In this document: one piece after another, positions 17,902 to 25,853 of the stretch | Position numbering within the stretch: the first letter of the stretch is position 1 | Layout of the letters: every line of letters begins with the position of its first letter | Source of the DNA: Sporolactobacillus pectinivorans | GTDB lineage: Bacteria > Bacillota > Bacilli > Bacillales > Sporolactobacillaceae | Length of the DNA: 43,277 bases | Assembly (NCBI RefSeq): GCF_002802965.1 | Contig: NZ_NXGA01000001.1 | Location: forward strand, 2,615,962-2,659,238 | Reading direction: 5' to 3' | Program-made: the position numbers and the translations under genes | Notes under the pieces: generated by a model | What the model was told of the DNA's origin: nothing | Database searches by the model: none | The model's input: only the letters and a program-made list of their open reading frames with translations

Positions 17902-18516
17902 ATGAACGAGAACGACAGGCGATTTAAACGTACAGAACAAATCATTCGCGATGTTTTTGTTCAGCTGGTGAACGAAAGAGGCTTTAATCATGTGACGATT
18001 AAAGACATTACGGAACGCGCGAACCTCAACCGGGCGACTTTCTATCTTCACTACACAGACAAGTATGAATTGATGACCGCATTTCAGAAAAAATTTCTGG
18101 AAGATGCCAAAAACTTATCAACAGAAAGTAAAAAAATTGATATTTTTTCTCTTTATGACAAAGAAGAAACGATTCTCTTCTTGGTTAAGATTTTGCAATA
18201 CTATAAAGATCACTCTTCAGTGATCAAAATGATGCTTAATGAAAACCGTTCCGATTTTATAAAACTGATGAAGCAACTTGTATTTCAAAATTTGTTTGAA
18301 ATTCCGGCCGTCAAAGAACAAGGCAGCCAATTATCGATTCCTAAGAACTATCTAATTTCCTATATTTTTTCCGCTCATTTCGGCATTTTACAGGAATGGT
18401 TGGATACGGGAATGAAGGAAAACCCGGAAGAAATAGCAGGTATTATGTCGAAAATGACTGTACAGGGGACCATAGCCGCTTCTGGGATACTTACAGGATA
18501 TGGAAAGAAGGCATGA
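17902..18516 (+). CDS. TetR-family regulator, partner of the DHA2 exporter
   Basis: 204 residues; start preceded by GGAGGAAAAAAAT. N-terminal HTH: RTEQIIRDVFVQLVNERG, VTIKDITERANLNRATFYLHY, DKYELM. The C-terminal two-thirds is helical and matches the TetR_C_7-like layout common in Bacillota regulators of nearby transporters. Divergent from the pump and next to a strong palindrome, so local repression is the likely role. About 85 nt separate it from the downstream DUF2000 gene. Confidence 0.9.
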   Translation: MNENDRRFKRTEQIIRDVFVQLVNERGFNHVTIKDITERANLNRATFYLHYTDKYELMTAFQKKFLEDAKNLSTESKKIDIFSLYDKEETILFLVKILQYYKDHSSVIKMMLNENRSDFIKLMKQLVFQNLFEIPAVKEQGSQLSIPKNYLISYIFSAHFGILQEWLDTGMKENPEEIAGIMSKMTVQGTIAASGILTGYGKKA

Positions 18517-18600
18517 TTCCTTAAATCAAGTCAATTTTTTACTAGTCTGCTTTCTCCTTCATGTCTAAACTGATTTTGCAAGACATAAGGAGGTAACAGA

Positions 18601-19023
18601 ATGAGCGATTCTGCAGAAAAATGCGTAATGGTCATTGACCATAGTCTTCCTCTTGGGCTGATTGCCAATACGGCGGCAATTCTGGGCTGCACACTGGGAA
18701 AAGATAAAAGTGAAATAGTTGGAAGAAACGTAACAGACGGGGGTGGTTTCCTTCATAGAGGCATCGTGCAGCTCCCCATTCCAATCCTTGCTTTATCACA
18801 GGATGGACTGAAAATGCTGCATCGGGAAATCATCGATCAATATAAGGAACGGATCACGTTAATCAGCTTTAATGATATTGCCCAGAGAAGCAAAAATTAC
18901 GATGACTATGCTGAGAAGCTTGCCACTATTCCGCGGGATGACCTAAATTATCTGGGTCTGTGCCTTTATGGTGAAAAAAAGGCGATTAATCACTTAACCG
19001 GCAGTCTGCCGACATTGAAATAA
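18601..19023 (+). CDS. DUF2000-family protein
   Basis: 140 residues, a normal length for DUF2000 (peptidyl-tRNA-hydrolase-like fold, function unknown). Recognisable family features: CVMVIDHSLPLGLIANTAA at the N terminus, GGGFLHRGIVQLPIPILA in the middle, and LGLCLYGEKKAINHLTGSLP at the end. It has an excellent AAGGAGG site. Same strand as tetR but with an 84-nt gap, so co-transcription is possible, not certain. Immediately downstream (28 nt) starts an exact 20-bp tandem array. Confidence 0.85.
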   Translation: MSDSAEKCVMVIDHSLPLGLIANTAAILGCTLGKDKSEIVGRNVTDGGGFLHRGIVQLPIPILALSQDGLKMLHREIIDQYKERITLISFNDIAQRSKNYDDYAEKLATIPRDDLNYLGLCLYGEKKAINHLTGSLPTLK

Positions 19024-19050
19024 TTGCGTATTATCTGCCATTCTCTGAAA

Positions 19051-19210
19051 AAATCGGTCTTCTCACAAATAAATCAGTCTTCATAAAAAAATATCGGTCG
19101 TCCTGTAAATAAATCGGTCTTCATGAAAAAATATCAGTCGTCCTGTAAATAAATCGGTCTTCACGAAAAAATATCGGTCGTCCTGTAAATAAATCGGTCT
19201 TCACAGTAAA
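19051..19210. repeat. Tandem array: eight units of exactly 20 bp, core AAATCGGTCTTC
   Basis: Units begin at 19051, 19071, 19091, 19111, 19131, 19151, 19171 and 19191, with no slippage. The first 12 bases are conserved (consensus AAATCGGTCTTC; alternate units read ATATCGGTCGTC) and the last eight are variable and A/T-rich. From unit 2 on the two versions alternate, giving a visible 40-bp super-period. The same core in the opposite orientation forms the array at 38279-38398. Twenty is not a multiple of three and the units contain stops, so it is not coding. Confidence 0.9.
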
Positions 19211-19265
19211 ACAGTTAAAGTGATGCACACCATCTTTCCCATGGGTCAAGGCGGTGTCCAGTTTT

Positions 19266-19310
19266 TTATACTATAAGAAAGCATAAAAATTATAGTGGAT
19301 TATAGTATAA
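19266..19310. repeat. Perfect 11-bp inverted repeat with 23-bp loop
   Basis: TTATACTATAA (19266-19276) and TTATAGTATAA (19300-19310) are exact reverse complements. The loop also carries ATTATAGT, giving a direct repeat. It could be an operator, a mobile-element end or a promoter-proximal hairpin; the TATAGT and TATAAG stretches could act as a -10. No transposase lies nearby. Confidence 0.55.
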
Positions 19311-19342
19311 GCGGCCGAATAGACATCGGATCTTCGAAAGGA

Positions 19343-19498
19343 ACTTCGACTAAGAACGTGCACGTCCTATGCACAACGCCGAAGTCACCGCATCCTGCGG
19401 AAGTACGTCCTGTGGCATGTTCGGCATTAGGCCATCCGTGGCCGTCACAACTAAGGCTCAGCCTGCGCCAGAGGGCTTGGCTTTGCCAAGTTTTCTTT
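19343..19498 (+). other. Hairpin-rich intergenic segment ending in a terminator-like stem; possible structured RNA or degenerate repeat
   Basis: Stems seen in order: ACTTCG (19343) with CGAAGT (19380); GTGCA...TGCAC (19358-19374); GCCGAA (19378) with TTCGGC (19420) enclosing CCGCA...TGCGG (19388-19400); GGCCA...TGGCC (19430-19443); CTTGGC-TTT-GCCAAG (19476-19490) followed by TTTTCTTT. GTCCT or ATCC recurs in or by the loops. The last stem plus T run is a good plus-strand terminator facing the AraC gene. Similar strings may occur as intergenic repeats in other Bacillota, from memory only. No coding frame is convincing. Confidence 0.4.
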
Positions 19499-20294
19499 AA
19501 AAAGAAGCAGATTGTCTGCGATAGTCGATCGGAGCGACACCGGTATAAGCCTTGAAGGACTTGTCAAAGTGACTTTGATCATAGAAACCGCTGGCTACAG
19601 CGACATCGGCTATAGATTTTTGACCGTGAAGCATATTCTTCGCGCTGTTAATACGCAGATTAATGACATACTTTAGCGGTGTCATCCCCGTGTAAGCATG
19701 AAAATGGCGGATCAAGGTATACTTATCCATTCCGACACGCTCCGAAATTTCATCCATCCTTATTCTGCGCCTATAGTTCCGGATTAAAAATAGCCTAACG
19801 TCATTTAACTTATCGGAACTCATTATTTCTGAATTCTGCGTGATGCCGTTGCGATTCAGATCCATGTAATTCATCAAATGAATCAATATTTTTGATTCAT
19901 TTTCTGCATTCGCCAGATTCGTTTCAAACTGATTGAACCATTGAACGAGAACCCGGAATTGATCTTCAGTTATTTGCGGATAAATGCCGCCGCGGAAGAG
20001 CCATTCACCTCCGAATTGACTCAGCCATGACGCGCTAAAATAGAGCATCCGAAAACGCCAGTTTTTTACATCGCTTGGAGAACAGCAGTGCACCGCACCC
20101 GAGGGAATAACCAGAAGTGTCCGATTGGCTAAGTAAAAAGATTGATGACCGATTCTTGCCCGGCAGCTGCCCTGCTCGATCAATCCTATAGCAACCTCAT
20201 CGTGAAAGTGGGTTCTGGACGTATGAATTGCATTGGTGCATGTTTTTATTTCGATAACCCGGTTGCTATCGGCCTGGTAGTTGATACCTTCCAT
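19497..20294 (-). CDS. AraC-family transcription regulator
   Basis: 265 residues from ATG 20294 (GAGGA seven bases upstream); another ATG three codons earlier sits directly on that site. The N-terminal cupin-like sensor domain (THFHDEVAIGLIEQGSC, VIPSGAVHCCSP) precedes two C-terminal HTH motifs (MDEISERVGMDKYTLIRHFH; IADVAVASGFYDQSHFDKSFK, ending with the TGVAPIDYRR signature). This layout is common among regulators of LysE-type amino acid exporters, but the LysE gene here is over 2 kb away with its own MocR regulator. Target unknown. Confidence 0.9.
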   Translation of the reverse strand: MEGINYQADSNRVIEIKTCTNAIHTSRTHFHDEVAIGLIEQGSCRARIGHQSFYLANRTLLVIPSGAVHCCSPSDVKNWRFRMLYFSASWLSQFGGEWLFRGGIYPQITEDQFRVLVQWFNQFETNLANAENESKILIHLMNYMDLNRNGITQNSEIMSSDKLNDVRLFLIRNYRRRIRMDEISERVGMDKYTLIRHFHAYTGMTPLKYVINLRINSAKNMLHGQKSIADVAVASGFYDQSHFDKSFKAYTGVAPIDYRRQSASF

Positions 20295-20343
20295 TCCAAA
20301 CATCCTCGTAATTCATATTTATTTGCTTTTAATCATATCCCTA

Positions 20344-20916
20344 TTACAGATCCCACAATTCCGGCGGGTTCAGCTCATACTGACCGTTTTTGCGATACAT
20401 GAACTGGGTGATAATCAACTCTCTGCGCAGTGTCGCATAATCCGGATGAAATTGCCTCAAGTATTCACTAATCTCTTTTTCCGGATAGATTCTCCCGAAT
20501 TCGAGTCCCTTAACGATGTGAGATAAGACAACCAGCCTTTTTTTGCGTTGCGCCGGAATGTTCTTCAGCCGGCCTTCGGGTGTAAAAAAGTTACTGAGAA
20601 TAGCCGCCCGCTCTGCTTCCGTAACTGACATTTCGGACCCCCCCTCCTTTTTTCCTAACGATAAAATCGCCTTGGCACTGCTCTCTAGCGCCTTGGTGTC
20701 GAGTGAAAAATAAATGGTGTTTTTATCCCGGCGTTCTTTGATCAAACCAACTTCGCGCAGTTTCGCAATATGGTGCGTAATCGTCGGTGGCTTAAGGGAG
20801 AGCTTTCCGGCAATGGCCTGGCCATGAAGCGGCCCCTGCTGCAGCAAAGCAATAATACGAATTCGTGTTAAATCACCCAGCGCTTTATAAAATTCAACGA
20901 TTCGATTAATTTGCAT
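20344..20916 (-). CDS. ArsR-type HTH regulator with C-terminal DUF2087 domain
   Basis: 190 residues from ATG 20916 (AGAGGTG upstream). Residues 1-80 form an ArsR winged HTH (FYKALGDLTRIRIIALLQQG, LSLKPPTITHHIAKLREVGL, then a DKNTIYFSL wing). The C-terminal ~90 residues (ILSNFFTPEGRLKNIPAQRK, KGLEFGRIYPEKEISEYL, DYATLRRELI) match the DUF2087 layout found alone or behind HTH domains. No metal-site Cys pair is visible, so metal sensing is not indicated. A perfect 16-bp palindrome just upstream is the probable operator. Confidence 0.87.
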   Translation of the reverse strand: MQINRIVEFYKALGDLTRIRIIALLQQGPLHGQAIAGKLSLKPPTITHHIAKLREVGLIKERRDKNTIYFSLDTKALESSAKAILSLGKKEGGSEMSVTEAERAAILSNFFTPEGRLKNIPAQRKKRLVVLSHIVKGLEFGRIYPEKEISEYLRQFHPDYATLRRELIITQFMYRKNGQYELNPPELWDL

Positions 20917-20942
20917 CAAAACACCTCTAACCAATTTATCAT

Positions 20943-20958
20943 CTATCTAATTAGATAG
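20943..20958. promoter_or_regulatory. Perfect 16-bp palindrome, probable ArsR operator
   Basis: CTATCTAATTAGATAG reads the same on both strands and lies 27 bp before the ArsR start codon, in a 77-bp gap after the MocR gene. ArsR-type dimers bind such AT-rich palindromes, so autoregulation is likely. Confidence 0.55.
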
Positions 20959-20993
20959 TAATCAAATTAATAAGTAAATGCAAGTGCCACTTC

Positions 20994-22430
20994 TTATTTT
21001 CCTGATTTAATCACTAATTCTCTCAAGGCACGGATGGCTTTCTCCATTTCCTTCTGTGACGCGTAAGCATAAGACAAACGTAAATATTGCCGTGCACTGC
21101 GATCATACAAAACGCCCGGGTTAAGCAGAACACCCTTTTTCAAAGCCTGTTCAAACAAATGACGTGGATCGATCGTCGGAATCATATTTAACCAGATGTA
21201 GAAACCACCTTGAGGTATCCGCCATCTCCCAATATCTGAGAAATAAGTATCCAGCAAATCAATCAGATCATCACGTCGTTTCTTCAACTGCTTCCGGACA
21301 AAAGAAACTTGTCTCTCATATAGCCCCGTTCTCAGAAATTCTCCGGCCGCCCATTGCGACAGAGAACTCGAACCATAGTCGCTCTGCATTTTAATATCGG
21401 CAAGCCGGTCAATAACTGGCTGCGGACCCACGATCCAGCCAATTCGGAGACCTGGACTCAGTACTTTTGACAGACTGCCGATATAGAGCACATTTCCGGA
21501 CTGATCCATACTTTTCAGCGCAGACGGTGGTGGCGCATCGAGCCAAAGATCACGATAGACATCGTCCTCAATAATCGGCAGACGTTCCTGCTCACAAACA
21601 GATAGCAGCTGCCTCCTTCTCTTTTCAGTCATAAGAATGCCGGTAGGATTATGAAAAGAAGGGATGGTGTAGACAATCGTCCCGTGGTATTTCTTCTTAT
21701 AGTCAGCCAGTTTTCCCGGCTGCAAGCCCTCGGCGTCCATCGGCAAACTGACAAAGCGCATACCTGATGACTGGAAAACATGGACAGAATATAAATAAGA
21801 AGGTTTCTCAAGCAGCAAAGCAGAACCTCGATCAAGCAGCCCGTTCGAGATGAGCTGCAAAGCCTGGAGCGCTCCAGAAACAATAAGAATGGATGAAGGA
21901 TCGGCCGTAATTCCGATCCTTTTCAAATGCAATGAAATCTGCTCTCGAAGCTGTAAATCCCCTTTGGGTTCCTGATAACCCAGCGAAAGCAATTTTGGGG
22001 GAACTTCTCTGAACAAATCGGCAAATCCGCCGGAAGGCAACAAATCGCGACTGAGTTCGCCTGTTCCCATGCGAATGATATTAGGATAGAATTCGGCTTC
22101 ATTGATTTTCCGAATCATAGGCAGATTGGGTTTATACTGGCCGGACTCGACGTAAGTCTCCCAACCGCGAGTCTCCCGTTTTGCCATCAGCCCCCATGTA
22201 TTATTCACAACGATTGTCCCCCCGCCGCGTCTGCCCTCGACCAATCCCTGTGCGGCCAATTCTTCAAAAGCAACAATTACGGTGCTGCGATTAACACGCA
22301 ATTTTTCAGACAGTACTCGTTGCGAAGGTAATCGAGTACCTACTGTCCATTCGCCGTTTCGGATTTTTTCAATGATATAATCTGTCACTTGTACGCGCAG
22401 CGGAACAGACGAATGTCGATCAAGAATCAT
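20994..22430 (-). CDS. MocR/PdxR-family regulator (GntR HTH fused to a PLP aminotransferase domain)
   Basis: 478 residues from ATG 22430 (AGGGAG eight bases upstream; a GTG directly before is an alternative). GntR winged HTH at ~12-75 (VQVTDYIIEKIRNGEW, LPSQRVLSEKLRVNRSTVIVAFEEL). The fold-type I aminotransferase-like domain follows, with GYQEPKGDLQLREQI, IPSFHNPTG, IIEDDVYRDLW and the PLP-binding lysine in GSLSKVLSPGLRIGW. These regulators use PLP plus an amino-compound as effector. It is divergent from a LysE exporter with TTTGGYTGG direct repeats between, so it probably controls amino acid export. Confidence 0.93.
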   Translation of the reverse strand: MILDRHSSVPLRVQVTDYIIEKIRNGEWTVGTRLPSQRVLSEKLRVNRSTVIVAFEELAAQGLVEGRRGGGTIVVNNTWGLMAKRETRGWETYVESGQYKPNLPMIRKINEAEFYPNIIRMGTGELSRDLLPSGGFADLFREVPPKLLSLGYQEPKGDLQLREQISLHLKRIGITADPSSILIVSGALQALQLISNGLLDRGSALLLEKPSYLYSVHVFQSSGMRFVSLPMDAEGLQPGKLADYKKKYHGTIVYTIPSFHNPTGILMTEKRRRQLLSVCEQERLPIIEDDVYRDLWLDAPPPSALKSMDQSGNVLYIGSLSKVLSPGLRIGWIVGPQPVIDRLADIKMQSDYGSSSLSQWAAGEFLRTGLYERQVSFVRKQLKKRRDDLIDLLDTYFSDIGRWRIPQGGFYIWLNMIPTIDPRHLFEQALKKGVLLNPGVLYDRSARQYLRLSYAYASQKEMEKAIRALRELVIKSGK

Positions 22431-22458
22431 CACGCATTCTCCCTATCTGATCTCCATA

Positions 22459-22553
22459 TTTGGCTGGCTAAGGATCTCTCATTTTATTCATCAACTATAT
22501 TTATTCTCAATCATAACATAGTTTGGTTGGTTCATATTTTTTCATTTGGCTGG
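22459..22553. promoter_or_regulatory. Three TTTGGYTGG direct repeats between mocR and lysE, with mocR promoter
   Basis: TTTGGCTGG (22459-22467), TTTGGTTGG (22522-22530) and TTTGGCTGG (22545-22553) lie in the same orientation, spaced 63 and 23 bp. MocR-family proteins typically bind direct repeats. On the minus strand TTGAGA (22510-22505), 18 bp, TAAAAT (22486-22481) is a plausible mocR promoter lying between the first and second repeats. Confidence 0.55.
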
Positions 22554-22620
22554 TGACTTGAGCCATTCTTCTTGCAAGAATAAAGAAAAGAGATCTTTTC
22601 TTATTTTTGGAGGTAATTTT

Positions 22621-23235
22621 ATGTTGACTGCTATCATTCATGGCTTTATTCTCTCACTCGGCCTGATTCTGCCGCTCGGCGCGCAGAACATCTTTATCTT
22701 TAACCAAGGCGCACGATCAAAGCGTCTGTACGAAGTATTTCCTGCGGTCATTACCGCCGCTTTTTCCGATACCCTGCTTATCTATCTTGCCGTTGGCGGC
22801 GTTTCATTGCTGATTCTCTCATTCCCCTGGCTTCAAAATATTTTCCTGACTGTTGGCCTTATTTTCCTAGTTCTGATCGGCTGGACCATTTGGAAAAATT
22901 CCTCGGTTGACAAAAATAAGCAGATGCAGCGTCTTCCCATAAAAAAGCAGATCCTGTTCGCTCTTTCCGTCTCTCTACTCAATCCCCATGCCATTATGGA
23001 CACGATTGGCATCATTGGCACCAACGCACTTCATTACTCTGGAAATGAAAAATGGGCATTCGCGGCTTCCTGTGCCACCGTTTCCTGGCTCTGGTTTTTC
23101 ATTCTTTCTCTCGCGGGGCATCTAACTGATAAAGTAATGGATGGAACGAGAGGTATGATTTTGGTCAACAAAATTTCGGCTCTGATGATTTGGACGGTTG
23201 CATTATATTTGGGCTATTTTTTATTACATCAATAA
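22621..23235 (+). CDS. LysE/ArgO-type amino acid exporter
   Basis: 204 residues from ATG 22621, with GGAGGTAATTTT directly upstream. Five to six hydrophobic segments. The family's N-terminal GLILPLGAQNIFIFNQGA and the SVSLLNPHAIMDTIG segment are the hallmark loops of ArgO/LysE, which export basic amino acids such as arginine or lysine. Divergent from the MocR regulator. No clear terminator follows; the next gene has its own promoter. Confidence 0.92.
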   Translation: MLTAIIHGFILSLGLILPLGAQNIFIFNQGARSKRLYEVFPAVITAAFSDTLLIYLAVGGVSLLILSFPWLQNIFLTVGLIFLVLIGWTIWKNSSVDKNKQMQRLPIKKQILFALSVSLLNPHAIMDTIGIIGTNALHYSGNEKWAFAASCATVSWLWFFILSLAGHLTDKVMDGTRGMILVNKISALMIWTVALYLGYFLLHQ

Positions 23236-23253
23236 TCGTTCACCTTTAGGTTA

Positions 23254-23282
23254 TTGACTGTCGTTTGCTGATCAGTTATATT
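23254..23282 (+). promoter_or_regulatory. Promoter of the TetR-flavodoxin pair
   Basis: TTGACT (23254-23259), 17-bp spacer, TATATT (23277-23282). It predicts a transcript beginning near 23289, upstream of the GGGAGGT site at 23334-23340. Confidence 0.6.
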
Positions 23283-23387
23283 AAAGCTATGCTGAACACC
23301 GTTTATTTTTTGATCACTGTTCGAAATCGTTTCGGGAGGTAAAAAGTTATCGGGATTAATCAAAGAAAAGAAAGAGAAAAGGCTGAA

Positions 23388-23969
23388 ATGCAAACAAAAA
23401 TACTTGAGGCAGCCCAGAGGTTAATCGAAACAGAAGGCGTTGAAAATGTTTCGATCCGCAAAATCGCTCAGGCCATCGAATATTCTCCGGCCACTATTTA
23501 CCATTACTTTGACAGCAAAGAACAAATCATTGATCAAATAATCACCGATGATTATGAGAAAATGATCGCAGTGTTATCAGCTGGACCTTTTTTCGAACAG
23601 ATGTCAGAAGAAAGTGTACGAAGCAATATAGCGAATTATATCAACTTTGCCGTTGCTATGGGCGACCGATACAAAAATGTGATGTTAAGCGATTCACCAA
23701 CTGTTCTTGCGCATACATCCGTGCTCCAAAAAGGAGCTGAAGCAGAGCGACCGGCTATAGCGATGCTGTGCCATGCCTTGCGGGGATTTCCCGGACTGAC
23801 AGAATGTAAAGACTCGGATATTGAAGTTATTGCACAGGTAATCTGGAGTATGCTTTTCGGGCTGGCTCTTCGCCTCATGACCGAGCATACAGACGAAGAA
23901 CAGAAGCAGCGTCTGATTAATCAGGCGGCGGACTTTATACTGAACATGATTGAAAACAAAGGAAGGTAA
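23388..23969 (+). CDS. TetR/AcrR-family regulator, true start possibly upstream at a non-ATG codon
   Basis: 193 residues from ATG 23388. HTH: TKILEAAQRLIETEGVENVS, IRKIAQAIEYSPATIYHYFD, SKEQIIDQI. The C-terminal effector domain is all helical (TetR_C_33-like by look). The only ribosome site near this ATG is a weak AAAAGG. In frame upstream, the codons read GINQRKEREKAE, exactly the basic leader usual in such regulators, and a full GGGAGGT site (23334-23340) lies nine bases before an ATC at 23349. Either ATC initiates, giving 206 residues, or an ATG was lost. It is followed within a few bases by a flavodoxin-like gene it probably controls. Confidence 0.85.
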   Translation: MQTKILEAAQRLIETEGVENVSIRKIAQAIEYSPATIYHYFDSKEQIIDQIITDDYEKMIAVLSAGPFFEQMSEESVRSNIANYINFAVAMGDRYKNVMLSDSPTVLAHTSVLQKGAEAERPAIAMLCHALRGFPGLTECKDSDIEVIAQVIWSMLFGLALRLMTEHTDEEQKQRLINQAADFILNMIENKGR

Positions 23970-23974
23970 ACGTG

Positions 23975-24451
23975 ATGAAAAAAATACTGATCTATGCGAC
24001 AAAATACGGAAGTACGGCTGAAGTAGCACAACGATTAAACGCCGCGTTGGAAGAAAAGGGCGACTTGTTCAATGTGATGACAGACAGCGTCCCTCCGCTT
24101 GATTCGTACGAAACAGTCATTTTGGGCGGATCAATTTATATGGGGAGAGTTCAAAAGAAGCTTTCCGCATATATAAATGATCATTTAAAAGAACTGCTGA
24201 CAAAAAACATCGCCCTATTCCTCTGCGCCGGGCACCCCGATGAGAAAACCAGAGAAAACGAGCTTAAGAACAGTTTTTCAGAAGCATTATACCGGAGAGC
24301 TGTTGCGAAAGATATACTGGGGTACGCGATCGATTTTGAAAAAATGCATTTTTTTGATCGACTGATTATGAGTAAAGTCAAAGGAGACCGAATCAGTACA
24401 GCTGAATATTTTGATGACCGGATTGCTGCGTTTTCAAAGGCGTTGAATTGA
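23975..24451 (+). CDS. Flavodoxin-domain protein (HemG/Flavodoxin_5-like)
   Basis: 158 residues from ATG 23975; GGAAGG eight bases upstream lies in the end of the tetR gene, five bases apart, so the two are co-transcribed. The FMN-binding loop is YATKYGSTAEVAQ (~6-18), followed by VILGGSIYMGRVQ and FLCAGHPDE segments seen in menaquinone-dependent protoporphyrinogen dehydrogenase and related flavodoxins. Family members carry electrons or reduce quinones or nitro compounds. TetR plus flavodoxin points to a redox- or xenobiotic-induced pair. Confidence 0.88.
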   Translation: MKKILIYATKYGSTAEVAQRLNAALEEKGDLFNVMTDSVPPLDSYETVILGGSIYMGRVQKKLSAYINDHLKELLTKNIALFLCAGHPDEKTRENELKNSFSEALYRRAVAKDILGYAIDFEKMHFFDRLIMSKVKGDRISTAEYFDDRIAAFSKALN

Positions 24452-24515
24452 AAACACCTGCTGTCCACATTTTTTGAATGAAACAGCAATATAAGGCCAT
24501 ATCTTGTCTAAGCAG

Positions 24516-25088
24516 TTACTTATTTATGCCCTGACAGAGTTTTATGAGCGAACGACATTGTCCATCGTCACTCAATACTCCGATGAGCTTGCAGACGGAC
24601 ACTGCAAACTCAGCAAAGGCAGTTCCTTTAGCTGTGATGATGGATTGACCAACCTCAATCTCTTTTCCGGTATATATCGATTTTCTGAAGAGTGATCTGT
24701 GACTGTTATATGTATGTTCGAGACAAGTGAATTTTTTCCCGTCCAATGTCCCAGCTTTCGCTAATAAAATTGCAGAAGCACACATAGAAGCAATTGGAAT
24801 ACTTGACCGATAGGCAGTTGTCAGAATTTGGGCGACAGCACTGTTGTCTATCAACTGGTCAACATCATCGCCTCCGGAAATTAATACCAAGTCAAAATCA
24901 TTCACATTAATATCGTGTAATGCGTATTTCGCCTGAACCCATAATCCACCAAGACTTTCTATCGCTTTTCCATCGGCAGAAACTGTATCGATTTCAGCGT
25001 TCCCCGCTTTTCTGAGCAAGAATAACGTGTGTGCGATCTCAAAATCAGCATATTGAGGATAAATGAGGAACAATACTTTTTTCAACAC
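24516..25088 (-). CDS. DJ-1/PfpI-family protein
   Basis: 190 residues from GTG 25088, six bases after GGAGG; a longer open frame upstream has no site. Typical glutamine-amidotransferase-like fold: KKVLFLIYPQYADFE at the start, LVLISGGDDVDQL, and the nucleophile elbow SMCASAILLAKAG with Cys at about residue 104. Members include glyoxalase III/deglycase-like proteins, chaperones and AraC-fused sensors; the precise activity is undefined. Convergent with the flavodoxin gene. Confidence 0.87.
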   Translation of the reverse strand: MLKKVLFLIYPQYADFEIAHTLFLLRKAGNAEIDTVSADGKAIESLGGLWVQAKYALHDINVNDFDLVLISGGDDVDQLIDNSAVAQILTTAYRSSIPIASMCASAILLAKAGTLDGKKFTCLEHTYNSHRSLFRKSIYTGKEIEVGQSIITAKGTAFAEFAVSVCKLIGVLSDDGQCRSLIKLCQGINK

Positions 25089-25187
25089 GTGTGACCTCCA
25101 ATAAACAGTGATTCTTCTTATCAACGCGCGCAAACTTGGCTCTTCTCAAACGTCCAAAACGCATAGGTTGGTTTTTCCTAGTCCCGC

Positions 25188-25853
25188 TCAATGCCAAGTC
25201 TTAATGAAATAGCCGCTTTTATACCAATCCAAGTACTCAAGGCTGACCTGCCAACCTCTTTTTTGATAGGCTTCAGCGATTTTTTGCGGTTGCAGTCCGT
25301 TTTTCATTCTATGATTATCCGTCATATACCACCCCATTTGACGTACACCCCGCGTCGCAATGGAGGATACATCATCGAAATATTGCTCTGTGTCATCAAT
25401 AAACATAAAAACATCGCGGCTGACAATAAAATCGGTACTGTTTTTATCATATAAAGCGTTCAAACGCCTTAATTCCGTTCGTGTAAAATTAAACCGCTGA
25501 TCTGATGCAGCCAGATCCTCCGTCGCTTTCAGGCAATCCGGATCTCTGTCCAGTCCGTCAATTCTTTTGATATTCTTATTTTGAAGCAAAAAACGGCTGA
25601 GAAACCCGCCACCACAGCCCAGATCAACGACGTAGCCGAATAAACCTTCAAAGCGCGTTAAAATTTTATGATTATAAAAAGCTTCTGCCGCTTTCTGATC
25701 AATAGTCACATCATGCCCACAGGTTGAACACTTGAGTTTAACGGTAAACGGCGTGCAATTCCACGGATGATGCGCATTCTGGAGTATGCTGCATACATTG
25801 CCACAGTTGCCGCAATGTGTGCCCCAAATAGTAAATGGATGTTCCGGAAACAT
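25188..25853 (-). CDS. SAM-dependent methyltransferase with N-terminal zinc ribbon
   Basis: 221 residues from ATG 25853 (GAGGAAGG eight bases upstream). The first ~50 residues hold two Cys pairs (CGNC and CSTC plus a nearby Cys/His) that look like a zinc ribbon. A class I methyltransferase fold follows: motif I VVDLGCGGGFLSRF (~75-88), then IDGLDRDPDCL, the DFIVSRDVFMFIDD motif, and GWYMTDNH. Resembles RlmA-like or ubiE-type small-molecule methyltransferases with a zinc knuckle; the substrate cannot be assigned. Single gene, facing away from the AEC transporter. Confidence 0.83.
   Translation of the reverse strand: MFPEHPFTIWGTHCGNCGNVCSILQNAHHPWNCTPFTVKLKCSTCGHDVTIDQKAAEAFYNHKILTRFEGLFGYVVDLGCGGGFLSRFLLQNKNIKRIDGLDRDPDCLKATEDLAASDQRFNFTRTELRRLNALYDKNSTDFIVSRDVFMFIDDTEQYFDDVSSIATRGVRQMGWYMTDNHRMKNGLQPQKIAEAYQKRGWQVSLEYLDWYKSGYFIKTWH

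Noticed and set aside
19051..19210. CRISPR array
   Set aside because: Units are only 20 bp with 8-bp variable parts; no repeat-spacer sizes typical of CRISPR and no cas genes.
19266..19310. Insertion-sequence terminal repeats
   Set aside because: Arms are only 23 bp apart and there is no transposase or target duplication; kept only as an inverted repeat.
19497..23235. AraC as regulator of LysE
   Set aside because: This pairing is common elsewhere, but here LysE has a divergent MocR with direct-repeat sites and AraC is over 2 kb away on the other side of two genes.
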